Shown: one piece after another, positions 53,967 through 64,000 of the stretch | How positions within the stretch are numbered: position 1 is the stretch's first letter | Layout: the number at the start of each line of letters is the position of its first letter | Source of the DNA: Nemertoderma westbladi | Lineage: Eukaryota; Xenacoelomorpha; Nemertodermatida; Nemertodermatidae | DNA length: 64,000 nucleotides | Direction of reading: 5' to 3' | Assembly: GCA_032718475.1 (NCBI GenBank) | Contig: JAUCBJ010008277.1 | Coordinates: 1-64,000 of the forward strand | Position numbers and translations under genes: made by a program | Notes under the pieces: model-generated | Database searches by the model: none | Seen by the model: the letters and a program-made list of their open reading frames with translations, nothing else | Told to the model about the DNA's origin: nothing

Positions 53967-54650
53967 CTATAATCGGCCTGCTGCATTGAAACTGCACATT
54001 GTAATGCTAAGTCAGCTTATCAAAAACATTTTGCAACCACCATGCAATCCACAATTGTCAAGCCCAATGCAGCGTGCATTAGGAATGCTATGCCGGATTA
54101 TCAACAAAATTGCGCCGCCACAACTCCCTATCACCCATGACATTTGCTAGATAATCCGCATCTTCAAGGCCAGTGTCCTTTAAGATACGTCTCAAGAAAG
54201 TCATGGGATGTCCACCATGCTTATTCACTCAATGAGGCTGCCAAAGCACAAGATTATGCACTGGCTGGTCCTCACGGCGAAAGCAATGTCCTGCAAAGCG
54301 GAGACGGCTTTTTGTTCTAATGTCAAGCTTGGTGGAACCAATGGGACACCTCCAATGTTATATAGTATCTGGTTGGAGGTGTGTGCATTGTAGTTGACAC
54401 AATGAACCCGGCGTAGCATTCTTGTGAATTTGCCATCCAGAGATTTGGTGTCCTCGGTAGTTAGAGCCCAACATGGACTCCCATAGAGGAGTACTGGAAC
54501 TACTGCTGCTCTAAATAATGTTACCTTAAGTTACCGATGAATTCTGCATCCTGGAAAGCCTATTCAAGGCTGCCCATGCGTTTCCCTTACGTATTCGAAG
54601 GTCACCTGCCTGGAATAGTGGGGCGAAACACAATATTGATAAGATATACA
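53967..54650 (-). pseudogene. LINE family X, 3' part (copy 3)
   Basis: On the minus strand: VPVLLYGSPCWALTTED (about 54500-54450), RLRFAGHCFRREDQPVHNL (about 54308-54250), then LEDADYLANVMGDRELWRRN (about 54165-54105), the 3' untranslated part, and the end GCAGGCCGATTATAGTAGTAG at about 53965-53980. It is the best preserved of the three 3' ends and still has frameshifts and an in-frame stop. Confidence 0.8.
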
Positions 54651-54651
54651 T

Positions 54652-55375
54652 CAGGGCCTACTTAAATACCACCTGCCAAATGGCAGCAAGGCCAAAATAT
54701 TAGTGGGTCGATTTTTCAAAGTTGTCGTGGTGGTTTATATATTTGTATAAAGACAATCCAAGTGTTCTATATTCTCTTAAATTTTATGCAGATTTCAAAT
54801 ATGCAATCGGTTTTGTCACACCTTTCTTAGTTTTCGAAATACTTCACGAAAACCAATGGGTACCCAAAAGTTGGGTTCACCATGAAAGTTTCAATAATCG
54901 AGAATCTTTAAAACTCATCATGGCAAATAAATAAGTATTACTTGTATCCGAAAAATGAAATTTTCATGTTGAACCAACATTTGGCACCCAGTGGAAAGTA
55001 GCATGTAACACATTAACCATTCGTCTGTAAAATATTTCCATCATATACGTTTGCCATCCTTGAAAACCTTTATATGTCGCAAATGAGGTCTGACTGGTGA
55101 GTTTAAAGATTCTGGATTATTGAAACTTTCATGGTGAACCCACTTTTTGGGTACCCATTGGTTTTCGTGAAATATTTCGAAAACTATGAAAGATGTGGCA
55201 AAACCGATTGCATATTTGAAATCTCCATAAAATTTCAGATAATATAGAACAACTTGATTGTCTTTATACAAATATATATACTGCCACGACAACATTGAAA
55301 AATCGACCCACTAATATTTTGGCCTTGCTGCCATTTGGCAGGTGGTATTTAAGTAATGTAGGCCATGACAGTATG
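54652..55375. mobile_element. long inverted-repeat element (~280-bp arms)
   Basis: The left arm (about 54655-54920) and right arm (about 55085-55372) are inverted copies at roughly 85-90% identity, starting ggcctacttaaataccacc and ending ggtggtatttaag-aatgtaggcc. The spacer is about 160 bp. Each arm stays open in the same frame and reads similar peptides (YIYLYKDN, KFY-DFKYAIGF, HENQWVPK-WVHHESFNN). Differences between arms often change amino acids, so the open frames may be chance. Target duplication not found. Confidence 0.75.
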
Positions 55376-56340
55376 CTGAATATCTTGTCCTTTGAGTATC
55401 ACCGGCATTTGACATGTGAATAATAATATCGTCTAACAATTATTGTTGTTCTTCGATATATCATTGTCCGTTTTTTAATCGCTTTATTGACACTGAGGGC
55501 TGTTGCTGTTATCATACGGTATGATAGGTTTCTCTTGTAATATAATAATAGTTATCGGAACTTTTCCCACTTGTACTGTAGTAATTTAGTATGTACATTA
55601 TCATTCGCCCCTTCGGTATTTACTCCATTCAGACATAGTAGGCCCTACAGTAAATACAACGAGTGCTACAATTAGTGCCAAAATAGAGAACTCAATAAGA
55701 TTTAACTTATATTGATATATTATTTTGAAACTACGAGTAGGTATTTTGAAACTGCGTTTAGGTAATTTGAAACTACGCGTAGCACTTCGCGTAGGTGCTA
55801 CGCGTAGCAGTCCTGATAACAAAACTATTTCATTTCAGGTCCGGTAGGGCTTATGTAGAGTTGTTAGGCAAGTTTCGGTAATGTCAGGTATCGGATTATC
55901 AGACAAACTGAAATAACGGAATCGGTAGCTCATCTATCTTCCTCTACATAAGACCCTATGGTAATAAATAATATTTGGCTCTTTCACTGTTTCACATACG
56001 AACACAGGATGAATAAAAAGTATAAGGCCTACTTAAAATTCACTTATATTAACAAGTCTCTTTGTTTCCATTGGATAATTTAACTATTCTACGGTACTAC
56101 TTACTGTAAGCTTAAGCTACCAGTCTACCGGTGAAGTGGTTAATCGAAAGCTGATAATTTAATTTAATTGATATTCGTACATATGAATAAACGATAGACA
56201 TAGTACACGGTACGTAGACATATTATTAGTAAAGTAGCACAATATTAATGACGTAGGCCTATGTAATGAATAACTGACAGAACACGTAGTAAATGACACG
56301 GCATCGAACAAATAATTATAGGCAATAATATAAAGAATAT
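55376..56340. other. non-coding DNA with ctacgcgtag repeats
   Basis: At 55730-55812 the words gaaactacgcgtag, gcgtaggtgctacgcgtag and gaaactgcgtttagg repeat. The same palindrome ctacgcgtag repeats at 57440-57545 on the far side of the LINE fragment. No gene. Confidence 0.5.
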
Positions 56341-56344
56341 TTAA

Positions 56345-57070
56345 CTAACATGTAGTAATATAATTAAGGATATCAGTAATCTCATCAACATTAAAACCAG
56401 GTATATCAATATTGCTACAACGACAATTAATTAATTCCCTACACAATTCTAATTTCCATCTATCAGCTACATCAAAAGGAACGTAGTTCAACTTATTAAC
56501 GTGCGTAACATTGATCGAGTTAATGAGAGGTATTTTACACAGATTTGCGATAGAACGTAAATTGCACCCACTTCGCGAACGACAATCATATAAAAATAAT
56601 TTTGCTAAATAACGAATGCTTGATTTTTCAGACTGCACTAAACTGGTACAAAATCTTATAAAACGTGAATATAACATAATACTGGGGTGTTTAAACTGCA
56701 TTAAATTTTCTACAATATATCTATGTGATGTAAAAGGCAATCTAAAAATAATCCTAATATTAATATTCCATGAACTGTATATACGAGTACACGATGCAGA
56801 AAAAAGATCCCATAAATTACTACCGTAGAAGGATGTGCAATAAATACGCTGAATATTACTCAAAACATACGGATCAGAAAAATAGAATTCTTGTCGAAGT
56901 GCATTGAGCTTTCCTATAAATTTTCCCCGTTTTCGTATAATATCAGACTCCATTGTGTTCTGGAAATCTAACATGTTTCCTAGATGCAACGCCTCCCTGA
57001 CCCAAGGAAGTGGTCTCCCGTTCAGCATTACTGACGCTGTGGGTTTAAACCACACTCTCCCAAATAATAA
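56345..57070 (-). pseudogene. LINE (L2/CR1-like) ORF2 C-terminal part, open for 236 codons
   Basis: The uninterrupted frame reads HLGNMLDFQNTMESDIIRKR, KFIGKLNALRQEFYFSDPYV, IQRIYCTSFYGSNLWDLFS and RIIFRLPFTSHRYIVENL. This is the segment after the RT catalytic region in CR1/L2-type LINEs (YLG...DI-RK...KF-GK-N-L, Y-C-S-YG--LW, LP--TH). The RT catalytic core is missing at the 5' side (about 57070), so it is 5'-truncated. The open frame suggests a young insertion. Confidence 0.8.
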
Positions 57071-57439
57071 TGTAAAGTAATAAATAAAGTAATAATGTAT
57101 AAAATCAAACTGTTTCGTAAAAACAACAAGTACTGTAAGTGCAACAAATCATTGTAGACAATAAATTATTCTCCCTCTCCCCTTATCAACGGGTTAGCAC
57201 ATTAAATATATCCTTGCTCTCTATTTCCTTGTAAACTATTTTTGAACTCTAAACATTATAACACATTATTGCGCGTGCAACACATGAAGTGAAGAATACA
57301 GTATGTTGTAGCATATACCACTACAGGGAGTATACAGATACTGTATATATACGTGACGTGTGGTCTATTGAACATACAGTATTATCATATTTTAGTATTG
57401 AACCGCTTGGAATTAATGATATAACGTTGTATACGCATA

Positions 57440-57610
57440 GTTATGACGGGTAGCACCTACGTACGCGTAGTTTGCGTAGCACCTACGCGTAGTTTGCGTA
57501 GGACCTACGTACGCGTAGTTTGCGTAGGACCTACGCGTACAGTAGTTAATATTAAAACACTGAAACTGGTGATATATGACCCAATGTGTCGAACTACGCG
57601 TAGGTCGAAA
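57440..57610. repeat. short tandem array of acgcgtag palindromes
   Basis: Repeated gcgtag-acctacg(tacg)cgtagttt units, each holding the palindrome ctacgcgtag, with an outlier at 57594-57604. It resembles 55730-55812, so the two could be terminal repeats of one element spanning 55.7-57.6 kb, but end-to-end TIR pairing is not convincing. Confidence 0.55.
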
Positions 57611-58270
57611 AGATTAATTGGCAAATTATCGTTTGTTGGTGAGTCACAGATCGCAATAACTACTTTCAGTGTTTGACTTATTTATCATTGATTGATCATA
57701 TCATTGATCATTAGATCATTATAAGTACTTTTATATTGTTATTAATGAAACACAGTACAATAATATACTAATATCGATAGAACGCGGCCAATACACACTA
57801 CACGTGGGATCTAATTTCGCTTCTCCTCTAGCGTGTGCTAAGAAATTTGTATAAATTGGGATCTAAGTTCACCTAACACCTACGATCTAAGTTCGATTTG
57901 CTTTCAACGTGGAGAAGTTCAACGCTATTCACTATTCACTCGTTATCTAAAATCTTGATTGCAGATACTGTATTATATTTGTTTTCAATCATATATTTTA
58001 TTTACTATCTATATCTAATCTTTAGAAATATATCTAATATATTTACATATAATAAATTGTACGTCTATATTGTGCAGTATATATGTTATGTTGAGAAAAT
58101 TAAAAAAAATTGATTTGATTTGATTTGAGCTTCGCGACTACAGTAGCATGACGATTTCAAAGGCTTTTAATAGGATAAAGTGGGGTCATGTTCACCTTTG
58201 TTAGGATCTAAGTTCACCCAGATAGGATATCTAAGTTCACCCAGATAGGATCTACGTTCGCATATATAGG
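57611..58270. other. non-coding DNA with ggatctaagttcacc words
   Basis: gggatctaa-ttc(g/a)c- motifs occur at about 57808, 57849, 57882, 58204, 58227 and 58247, a loose repeat of unknown nature. Confidence 0.45.
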
Positions 58271-60800
58271 GGTAGGTACTAAAATGCACAACGAGCAACA
58301 ATGACCAACAACGAGCAACAATGAGCAACAATGAGCAACAATAAGCAACAACCAACAACAATGAGCAACAACGAGCAACAATGACCAACAACGAGCAACA
58401 ATGACCAACAACGAGCAACACTGACCAACAACGAGCAACAATGAGCAACAACCAACAACAATGAGCAACAACGAGCAATAATAAAGTACAACAACGAGCA
58501 ACAATGACCAACAACGAGCAACAATGAGCAACAATTAGCAACAACCAACAACAATGAGCAACAACGAGCAACAATGACCAACAACGAGCAACAACGAGCA
58601 ACAATAAGCAACAACCAACAACAATGAGCAACAACGAGCAACAATGACCAACAACGAGCAATAATAAAGTACAACAACGAGCAACAATGACCAACAACGA
58701 GCATCAATGAGCAACAATAAGCAACAACCAACAACAATGAGCAACAACGAGCAACAATGACCAACAACGAGCAACAATAAGCAACAACCAACAACAATGA
58801 GCAACAACGAGCAACAATGATCAACAACGAGCAACAATGAGCAACAATAAGCAACAACCAACAACAATGAGCAACAACGAGCAACAATGACCAATAACGA
58901 GAAACAATGAGCAACAATAAGCAACAACCAACAACAATGAGCAACAACGAGCAACAATGATCAACAACGAGCAACAATGAGCAACAACCAACAACAATGA
59001 GCAACAACGAGCAACAATGATCAACAACGAGCAACAATGATCAACAACGAGCAACAACGAGCCATAATAAAGTACAAAAACAAGTAACAATGAGCAACAA
59101 CGAGGGACAATGATCAACAACGAGCAACAATGAGCAACAACGAGCAACAACGAGCAACAATGAGCAACAATGAGCAACAACGAGCAACAATGAGCAACAA
59201 CGAGCAACAATGACCAACAACGAGCAACAATGAGCAACAATGATCAACAACGAACAATAATAAAGTACAACAACGAGAAACAATGAGCAAGAACGAGCAA
59301 CAATGAGCAACAACAAGCAACAATGAGGAAGAACGAACAACAACGAGCAACAATGAGGAACAACGTTAACGAGCAACAACGAGCAAAAATGAGCAACAAC
59401 GAGCAACAATGAGGAACAACGAACAACAACGAGCAACAACGAGCAACAACGAGCAACAATGAGAAACAACGAGCAATAATAAATTACAACAACGAGCAAC
59501 CATGAGCATCAACGAGCAACCAAAATAGCAATAAATTTTGGTGGTAACCAAAACAATAAACGAAAGTAAAGACGTTACAAGATTATGGGTCCGGTCACAA
59601 AAAGCTGAGGTAATAAGGGTCCGGTCAATAATACACAAGTAAAATATAAATCAAATATAAAGCTTCAATCAGTCAATACGGTATTTAGAGGGTCATGTAC
59701 GGTCAGTTAGCCACTTCCCTGTAACTCCTGCGCAACTAACTGGACCAACCTTAACCCAGTAACCTAAATAACAAATCAAATACAAAATAGGCTTGGCCTA
59801 CCCCATCCCACAAGCTATACAGTATACAGTAGTCTGTAATATAGAACGCTAGGCAGACTTCAGGACTGCCAGGCAATCAGGTCAGGTCACTGTCCAACTG
59901 TATAAAATACAAAATAATAATACGAAAACCAGTTCACACTTCACTCAGTACCGTACATAACACAGTCAGAATCAGATAATAGGTTGAGGGGCTGGAGGGC
60001 CCTGAAACCGCATTGTACCGATAATAGAACTACATGACTTTACCGCAATTCATTAATTATCTCTGTATCTCCAACATTTCAGCATTTAGGCTTTTAGGTA
60101 TTATGTTAGTACCGGTAAGTTTCATCGACACTATCCGAACAGAACAAAACTGATAGACTGAAATCAGGTAAACTGATAAATATTTGTAGTAGGCCTACCG
60201 GTCCCGGTATCAGGTATAGCAGTATTGTGCACCATCTGACCATCTTGATAACATTGAACATTGCGGGTATGGAAGCATTTTTTATTAAGTTATTGGTTGG
60301 GAATTAATTTATATCCTACATATATATTCGGGATTACTGGGATACATATTACTGCATAACCTATATGGAATTTTGACAAAAAGCGCGCCACACGCCACTG
60401 TTCCTTCGCGCCAGGATCCTAAATGCGCGCCACACATGTTGAAGAAACTCTACATAAATTCCAACCTGGCTGCATAACAGCATAAGTATCATTGTTGCTC
60501 GTTGTTGTAGGCCTACTTTATTATTGCTCGTTGTTGCTAGTTGTTACTCGTTGTTGCTCGTTGTTGATCATTGCTGCTCGTTGTTGTACTTTATTATTGC
60601 TCGTTGTTGATCATTGTTGCTCGTTGTTGTACTTTATTATTGCTCGTTGTTGATCATTATTGCTCGTTGTTGCTCGTTGTTGATCATTGTTGCTCGTTGT
60701 TGTACTTTATTATTGCTCGTTGTTGATCATTGTTGCTCGTTGTTGTACTTTATTATTATTATTTATTGTTGCTCGTTATCTGGTTATTGCTCATTGTTAC
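58271..60800. mobile_element. foldback transposon, copy 2 (right end lost)
   Basis: It starts GGTAGGTACTAAAATGCAC, one base different from copy 1, followed by about 1.24 kb of the same 10-bp units (58288-59516) and an inverted array at 60492-60799. The interior 59545-60365 matches copy 1 in order (aaccaaaacaataaacgaaa; aggcttggcctaccccatcc; gatagactgaaatcaggtaa; tattcgggattactggg) but lacks the nested MITE and the exon-like segment. The right terminal 19-bp TIR is missing (the array stops at gttacggcccccgg), so it is truncated and no target duplication is visible. Confidence 0.88.
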
Positions 60801-61873
60801 GGCCCCCGGTTAACTCGATGGCATGGCCTTGTATATAGTAAGCCTTGATTAGGGGCCTATTATATTTATTTATACAAGACTTATATATTTTTTCCTTTTA
60901 ATTTATTGTGTTAATCAGTTAATCCACAATATATTCAATCAGTGCGGCTCACTGGCAAATGCCATGGTAGTTATGTTTTATGTTATTAGTCAGTTTGTTG
61001 TTTTGTTTGATTTTCAAGGCATTTTGACAAAATTTCGCATTCAATAAAGGCACTGCATCCAAAAAATAGCTCATCAAATTTTACAGATTTTTTAGCATAT
61101 TTGTAGCGCTTGTATTTTTCACAAATATATTGTTTTGGGTTACTTTTTTTGCCCTGTTTGTATAGCTTTTTTTTAAATTTCCAATGTTGCCCACATAAGG
61201 GGGTAGGCCTATGCCAGTATGTTAAAGCAAAAACCAAGCTAATTTATATTTTAAAAGGTCTATCAGTCAATAGAAGATCACTTTTTAAATTTTAATAAAA
61301 TGTGCAAAAACTAAAATAGAACAAATTGTTAAATACTTATTGTGAGTTGTGACGATTAGATATCAAACTTTCTTTTAATTTTACTTCTTCATACTTCCCT
61401 TAAAATTATGATGGAAAACTTTGACAGTTTGAGGTTTATTAAAAAGTGTGCTCACATTCGGGTGTTGACGGTCATTGTTTAATTATTAATTGTTTAATTC
61501 TTTAATAATGTTAATATTGTGGCATGCTATTTGTTATTAATGATTATGTAGGCCTAGTGAAATTAATTGTTAATACAGTAATATTGTAAAAAAAATGTCT
61601 TATAAAATTGCAATTTTTTTTCCGAATTCCCAAAATTCCCAAATTTTTACAAAAATAGCAGTCTTTTCTCACTGAGACCGGGTCGGGTAGTGAATGAATT
61701 TTGAAAAAAAAGTATAAGTATTTTCCCACGGAACACTATAAATGGGCAATTTTGAAAAAAAAATCACAAGTGGTGTGCATGCACCAAAGTAATTACTGAA
61801 TTATGCCTATTCTCCTGTAGCGCTGCAGGCCCTGATAACGGTAATACCTGAATACTGTAATAATTAGCGAAAA
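60801..61873. other. AT-rich DNA upstream of the BAG gene
   Basis: No exon found. Small openings at 60986-61295 and 61544-61949 lack domains. The promoter of the BAG gene should lie in the right part. Confidence 0.4.
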
Positions 61874-62869
61874 ATGGCGGACTCATCTTTGCCGAGCGGT
61901 TGGGAAATGCACGTTGACGAGAATGGATGGCCGTATTTCTACGACTCAACCACTAAGACCTCCAGTTGGATCGACCCGCGGAAAGTCCCAAACTCCCACC
62001 ACCACAACCTCAACGATAGCTTCCCCGACTTTCCCTTCACAAGTTTATCGGACTTCCGGGACCCGCTGCAGGAACACCCGTACTTCCGGGACACCGCCGA
62101 TATGTTCCGCGACTTCCCGCGGATGGGCGGGCCATCCTTCACCCCATCCCGTAACCCCGAGTTACTGGTACCGGAGCAGCAACCCAAGTTGTCGTCATCC
62201 TGCACAAACTCGCCCAACATCCCCCGCCGTCTCAACCCGGAGCGTCGCAACGACCTCCAACGATCGGCTCACGATCTATCCACCGAACCGCGGCTCGACA
62301 CAGTTTATAGCGAAGTCGTAGACATACCGGTGCGACATGAGACAGCCCCGCTACCAGTTAAAAAGAGCTCTACGGAGAAAAAACCTAAAACGGTGCGCAC
62401 TCAGATCAACATACCGGTACTTCAGGTACCAGGTCGGCCAACTAATACGGATGGTCATACTGCAAAATCAATCCCTAAATCTTTTCATAAAGTTAACCAC
62501 GTCACACAAAGTGTTGATGACGTAACGCCGCATGATCCTCGACATGACGTCACTTCCGGTGTCCACAATAGCGTCGATTCCACATCAGCAGTGCCCCCGG
62601 ATCACCCAAATCAGGTCTCACCAGTGGCGATAATCGGGCACATCTTGCAATCCGTGGCTCAGATCGAGACGGAGGTCAACGCGTTCGAGGGCCGCACCAA
62701 CGGGCCCGACTATAACCGACTACAGGAGGCCCTGATGCAGAACTTACTGAAACTCGACGCGGTGGATAGTTGCGGGCAGGCAGCGATCCGGGGTACGAGG
62801 AAGGCCGCAGTGCAGACCATACAGCGGGTCCTAAAGGTTCTCGACGAGAGAGCCACGTCTGCGAAATAG
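61874..62869 (+). CDS. BAG3-like co-chaperone (WW domain, two IPV motifs, BAG domain)
   Basis: An intronless 331-residue protein. Residues 6-37 form a WW domain (LPSGWEMHVDENGWPYFYD, with W10, W32 and P35). Two Ile-Pro-Val motifs occur at 151-153 (VVDIPVRHE) and 180-182 (INIPVLQV). A BAG domain fills about 246-328 (AIIGHILQSVAQIETEVNAF, then QEALMQNLLKLDAVDS and RKAAVQTIQRVLKVLDE). This order is that of BAG3, whose BAG domain binds the HSP70 ATPase domain as nucleotide exchange factor, whose IPV motifs bind small heat-shock proteins, and whose WW domain binds PPxY proteins, in chaperone-assisted autophagy. Shorter than human BAG3 (575): it lacks the long tail after BAG. The ATG at 61874 sits in gaaaaATGG. 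The lack of introns is notable. Confidence 0.93.
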   Translation: MADSSLPSGWEMHVDENGWPYFYDSTTKTSSWIDPRKVPNSHHHNLNDSFPDFPFTSLSDFRDPLQEHPYFRDTADMFRDFPRMGGPSFTPSRNPELLVPEQQPKLSSSCTNSPNIPRRLNPERRNDLQRSAHDLSTEPRLDTVYSEVVDIPVRHETAPLPVKKSSTEKKPKTVRTQINIPVLQVPGRPTNTDGHTAKSIPKSFHKVNHVTQSVDDVTPHDPRHDVTSGVHNSVDSTSAVPPDHPNQVSPVAIIGHILQSVAQIETEVNAFEGRTNGPDYNRLQEALMQNLLKLDAVDSCGQAAIRGTRKAAVQTIQRVLKVLDERATSAK

Positions 62870-63240
62870 TCTGAGTGGCTCGGGGTTCTATCCATTCTTT
62901 AGCACGAGTTGCAATTATTTGAATGCACGAGTTATTGTCATTTTAGCCGAGTTGTGTGTGAACTTGAATACCTCTCACTTATTTTATATTTTATACCTGG
63001 AATTTGATTTAAATTAAATTGTTATCATTTATACCTACCGGTACTGTAGTAATATTTGGAGCTCTATGTGTTCATGGTGCATTCGAATTGTAGGTTTACT
63101 TATAACTCTCGTGTTATCTTTACTTAACTATGTTTGAGGGTCACTTAATTGCACCAAAAACCAAACAATGACACATTTTCGAAGTTTATATTAGAATTAC
63201 ATATGATAATTGTTTTAAACATATGTTTTTAGAGGTTCCA
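62870..63240. other. 3' flank of the BAG gene
   Basis: Probable 3' UTR then AT-rich DNA. No canonical AATAAA stands out close to the stop codon. Confidence 0.4.
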
Positions 63241-63244
63241 CAAT

Positions 63245-63960
63245 TATTGTGTCTCACTACTAAAAACCTGCTGCAAAAATTTCAGCCAATTCCATCAAGC
63301 CGTTTTCGAAAAAAAGGTACATTTATTTCTAAATTTAACGAAAAATAAGATGCTGAGAAAAACACATTTTAAATTTTCAAACCTTCCCGCCAATTATATA
63401 TGTAAAACGTGGGAAATTTCAAAAATAAGCCAAAATATAATAAACTACTCCAGCGAACCAAAATTTACGATTTTAGGGGTTTTCGCAGTCGCTAAATTCA
63501 TTTCTGATATCTGTTTTAATGCCTTAATGTTTTAACATCTGGACTGTCTGTTTGTCTGTCATTCTGTCTGTCTGACTGTCAATCTCACAGACAATAAATA
63601 AGTAAGCATACCACTTTACTATAATTTGTCATATAGGGGTTTTCCTAGTCACTGAATCCATTTCTGATGTCAATTTTAATATTTGACTGAACCTAGAATG
63701 TCTGTCTGTCTGTCAGTCAAAATATAAGGAGGCATATCACCTGAATAACATTTCAGATATGGGGGTTTTCCTAGTCGCTGATTGCATTTCCCATGTCATT
63801 TTTAATAATTGGATGAACCTAGACTGTCTGTTTAAGTCTGTCTGTATGTCTTTCTTGACAGACAGATCGACTGATAGACAATTATACATACAGGCATAAT
63901 AGACTCCTCCAAACAGGAAAGATAACACCAGAAATGAAATCACCGACCTTAAAACCCCCA
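63245..63960. repeat. dispersed repeat with three ggggttttcctagtc units and (ctgt)n
   Basis: Units at about 63470-63560, 63635-63715 and 63762-63850 share aggggttttc-agtcgct-a followed by attcatttctgatgtc and ttttaat, and each ends in (ctgt)n. Preceding DNA (63258-63450) has low-complexity repeat character. Not coding. Confidence 0.7.
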
Positions 63961-64000
63961 GTGAAAATTTTACTTACGTAGTGTGATTCGTTATGTTTTT

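Noticed and set aside
60829-60836. tatatag at the right of foldback copy 2 as a target duplication matching 58262-58268
   Set aside because: The adjacent sequence has no terminal inverted repeat and the match is a common AT word. The right end is better described as lost.

Overview
The window is eukaryotic nuclear DNA from an animal. Evidence: GT-AG introns in animal genes, poly(A) signals, SINEs, LINE fragments, several DNA transposon superfamilies and long minisatellites. The gene set (RASSF with C1, RA and SARAH domains, SET, BAG3-like, XK-related, HNMT-like) fits an invertebrate, possibly an invertebrate deuterostome, but the species cannot be settled from the sequence. Coding stretches are GC-richer than the AT-rich surroundings. 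Short words such as taggccta, accggta and tacagta recur throughout the non-coding DNA.

Layout. 1-6.3 kb: an intronless HNMT-like methyltransferase (1636-2517), then decayed LINE pieces and a P-element-like transposase remnant split by a hAT-type MITE. 6.36-8.95 kb: a Ginger-like transposon with CCGG target duplications, invaded by a second foldback element and abutted by a third. 9.3-10.1 kb: intronless SET. 11-13.4 kb: two LINE fragments in opposite orientation. 14.5-38.8 kb: an eight-exon RASSF1/3/5-type gene on +, whose exons join in frame to 456 residues. Its introns hold two nested minus-strand genes (an intronless Cys/Gly-rich protein at 19.3-20.7 kb and a two-exon helical plus beta-rich protein at 31.1-33.0 kb), two unassigned ORFs, MITEs, SINEs and four tandem arrays. 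42.6-44.2 kb: an intronless XK-related scramblase-family gene on minus. 44.4-47.7 kb: a complete foldback transposon (19-bp TIR, 10-bp subrepeats, 9-bp TSD) carrying a nested hAT-type MITE. 48.3-53.0 kb: a 27-bp and a 16-bp minisatellite. 54-57 kb: LINE pieces and a long inverted repeat. 58.3-60.8 kb: a second, right-truncated copy of the foldback transposon that preserves the empty site of the nested MITE. 61.9-62.9 kb: an intronless BAG3-like co-chaperone gene.

Functionally the genes are not an operon-like set. RASSF (Hippo/MST partner), XK-related (lipid scrambling, often caspase-activated), BAG3-like (HSP70/small-HSP quality control) and SET (histone chaperone, PP2A inhibitor) all belong to cell-survival biology, but their proximity is probably coincidental. 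The most notable observations are the 15-copy minisatellite made from RASSF exon 4's own 3' end plus its 5' splice site, the dense foldback transposon landscape with readable insertion order, and a possible captured exon inside the foldback transposon.
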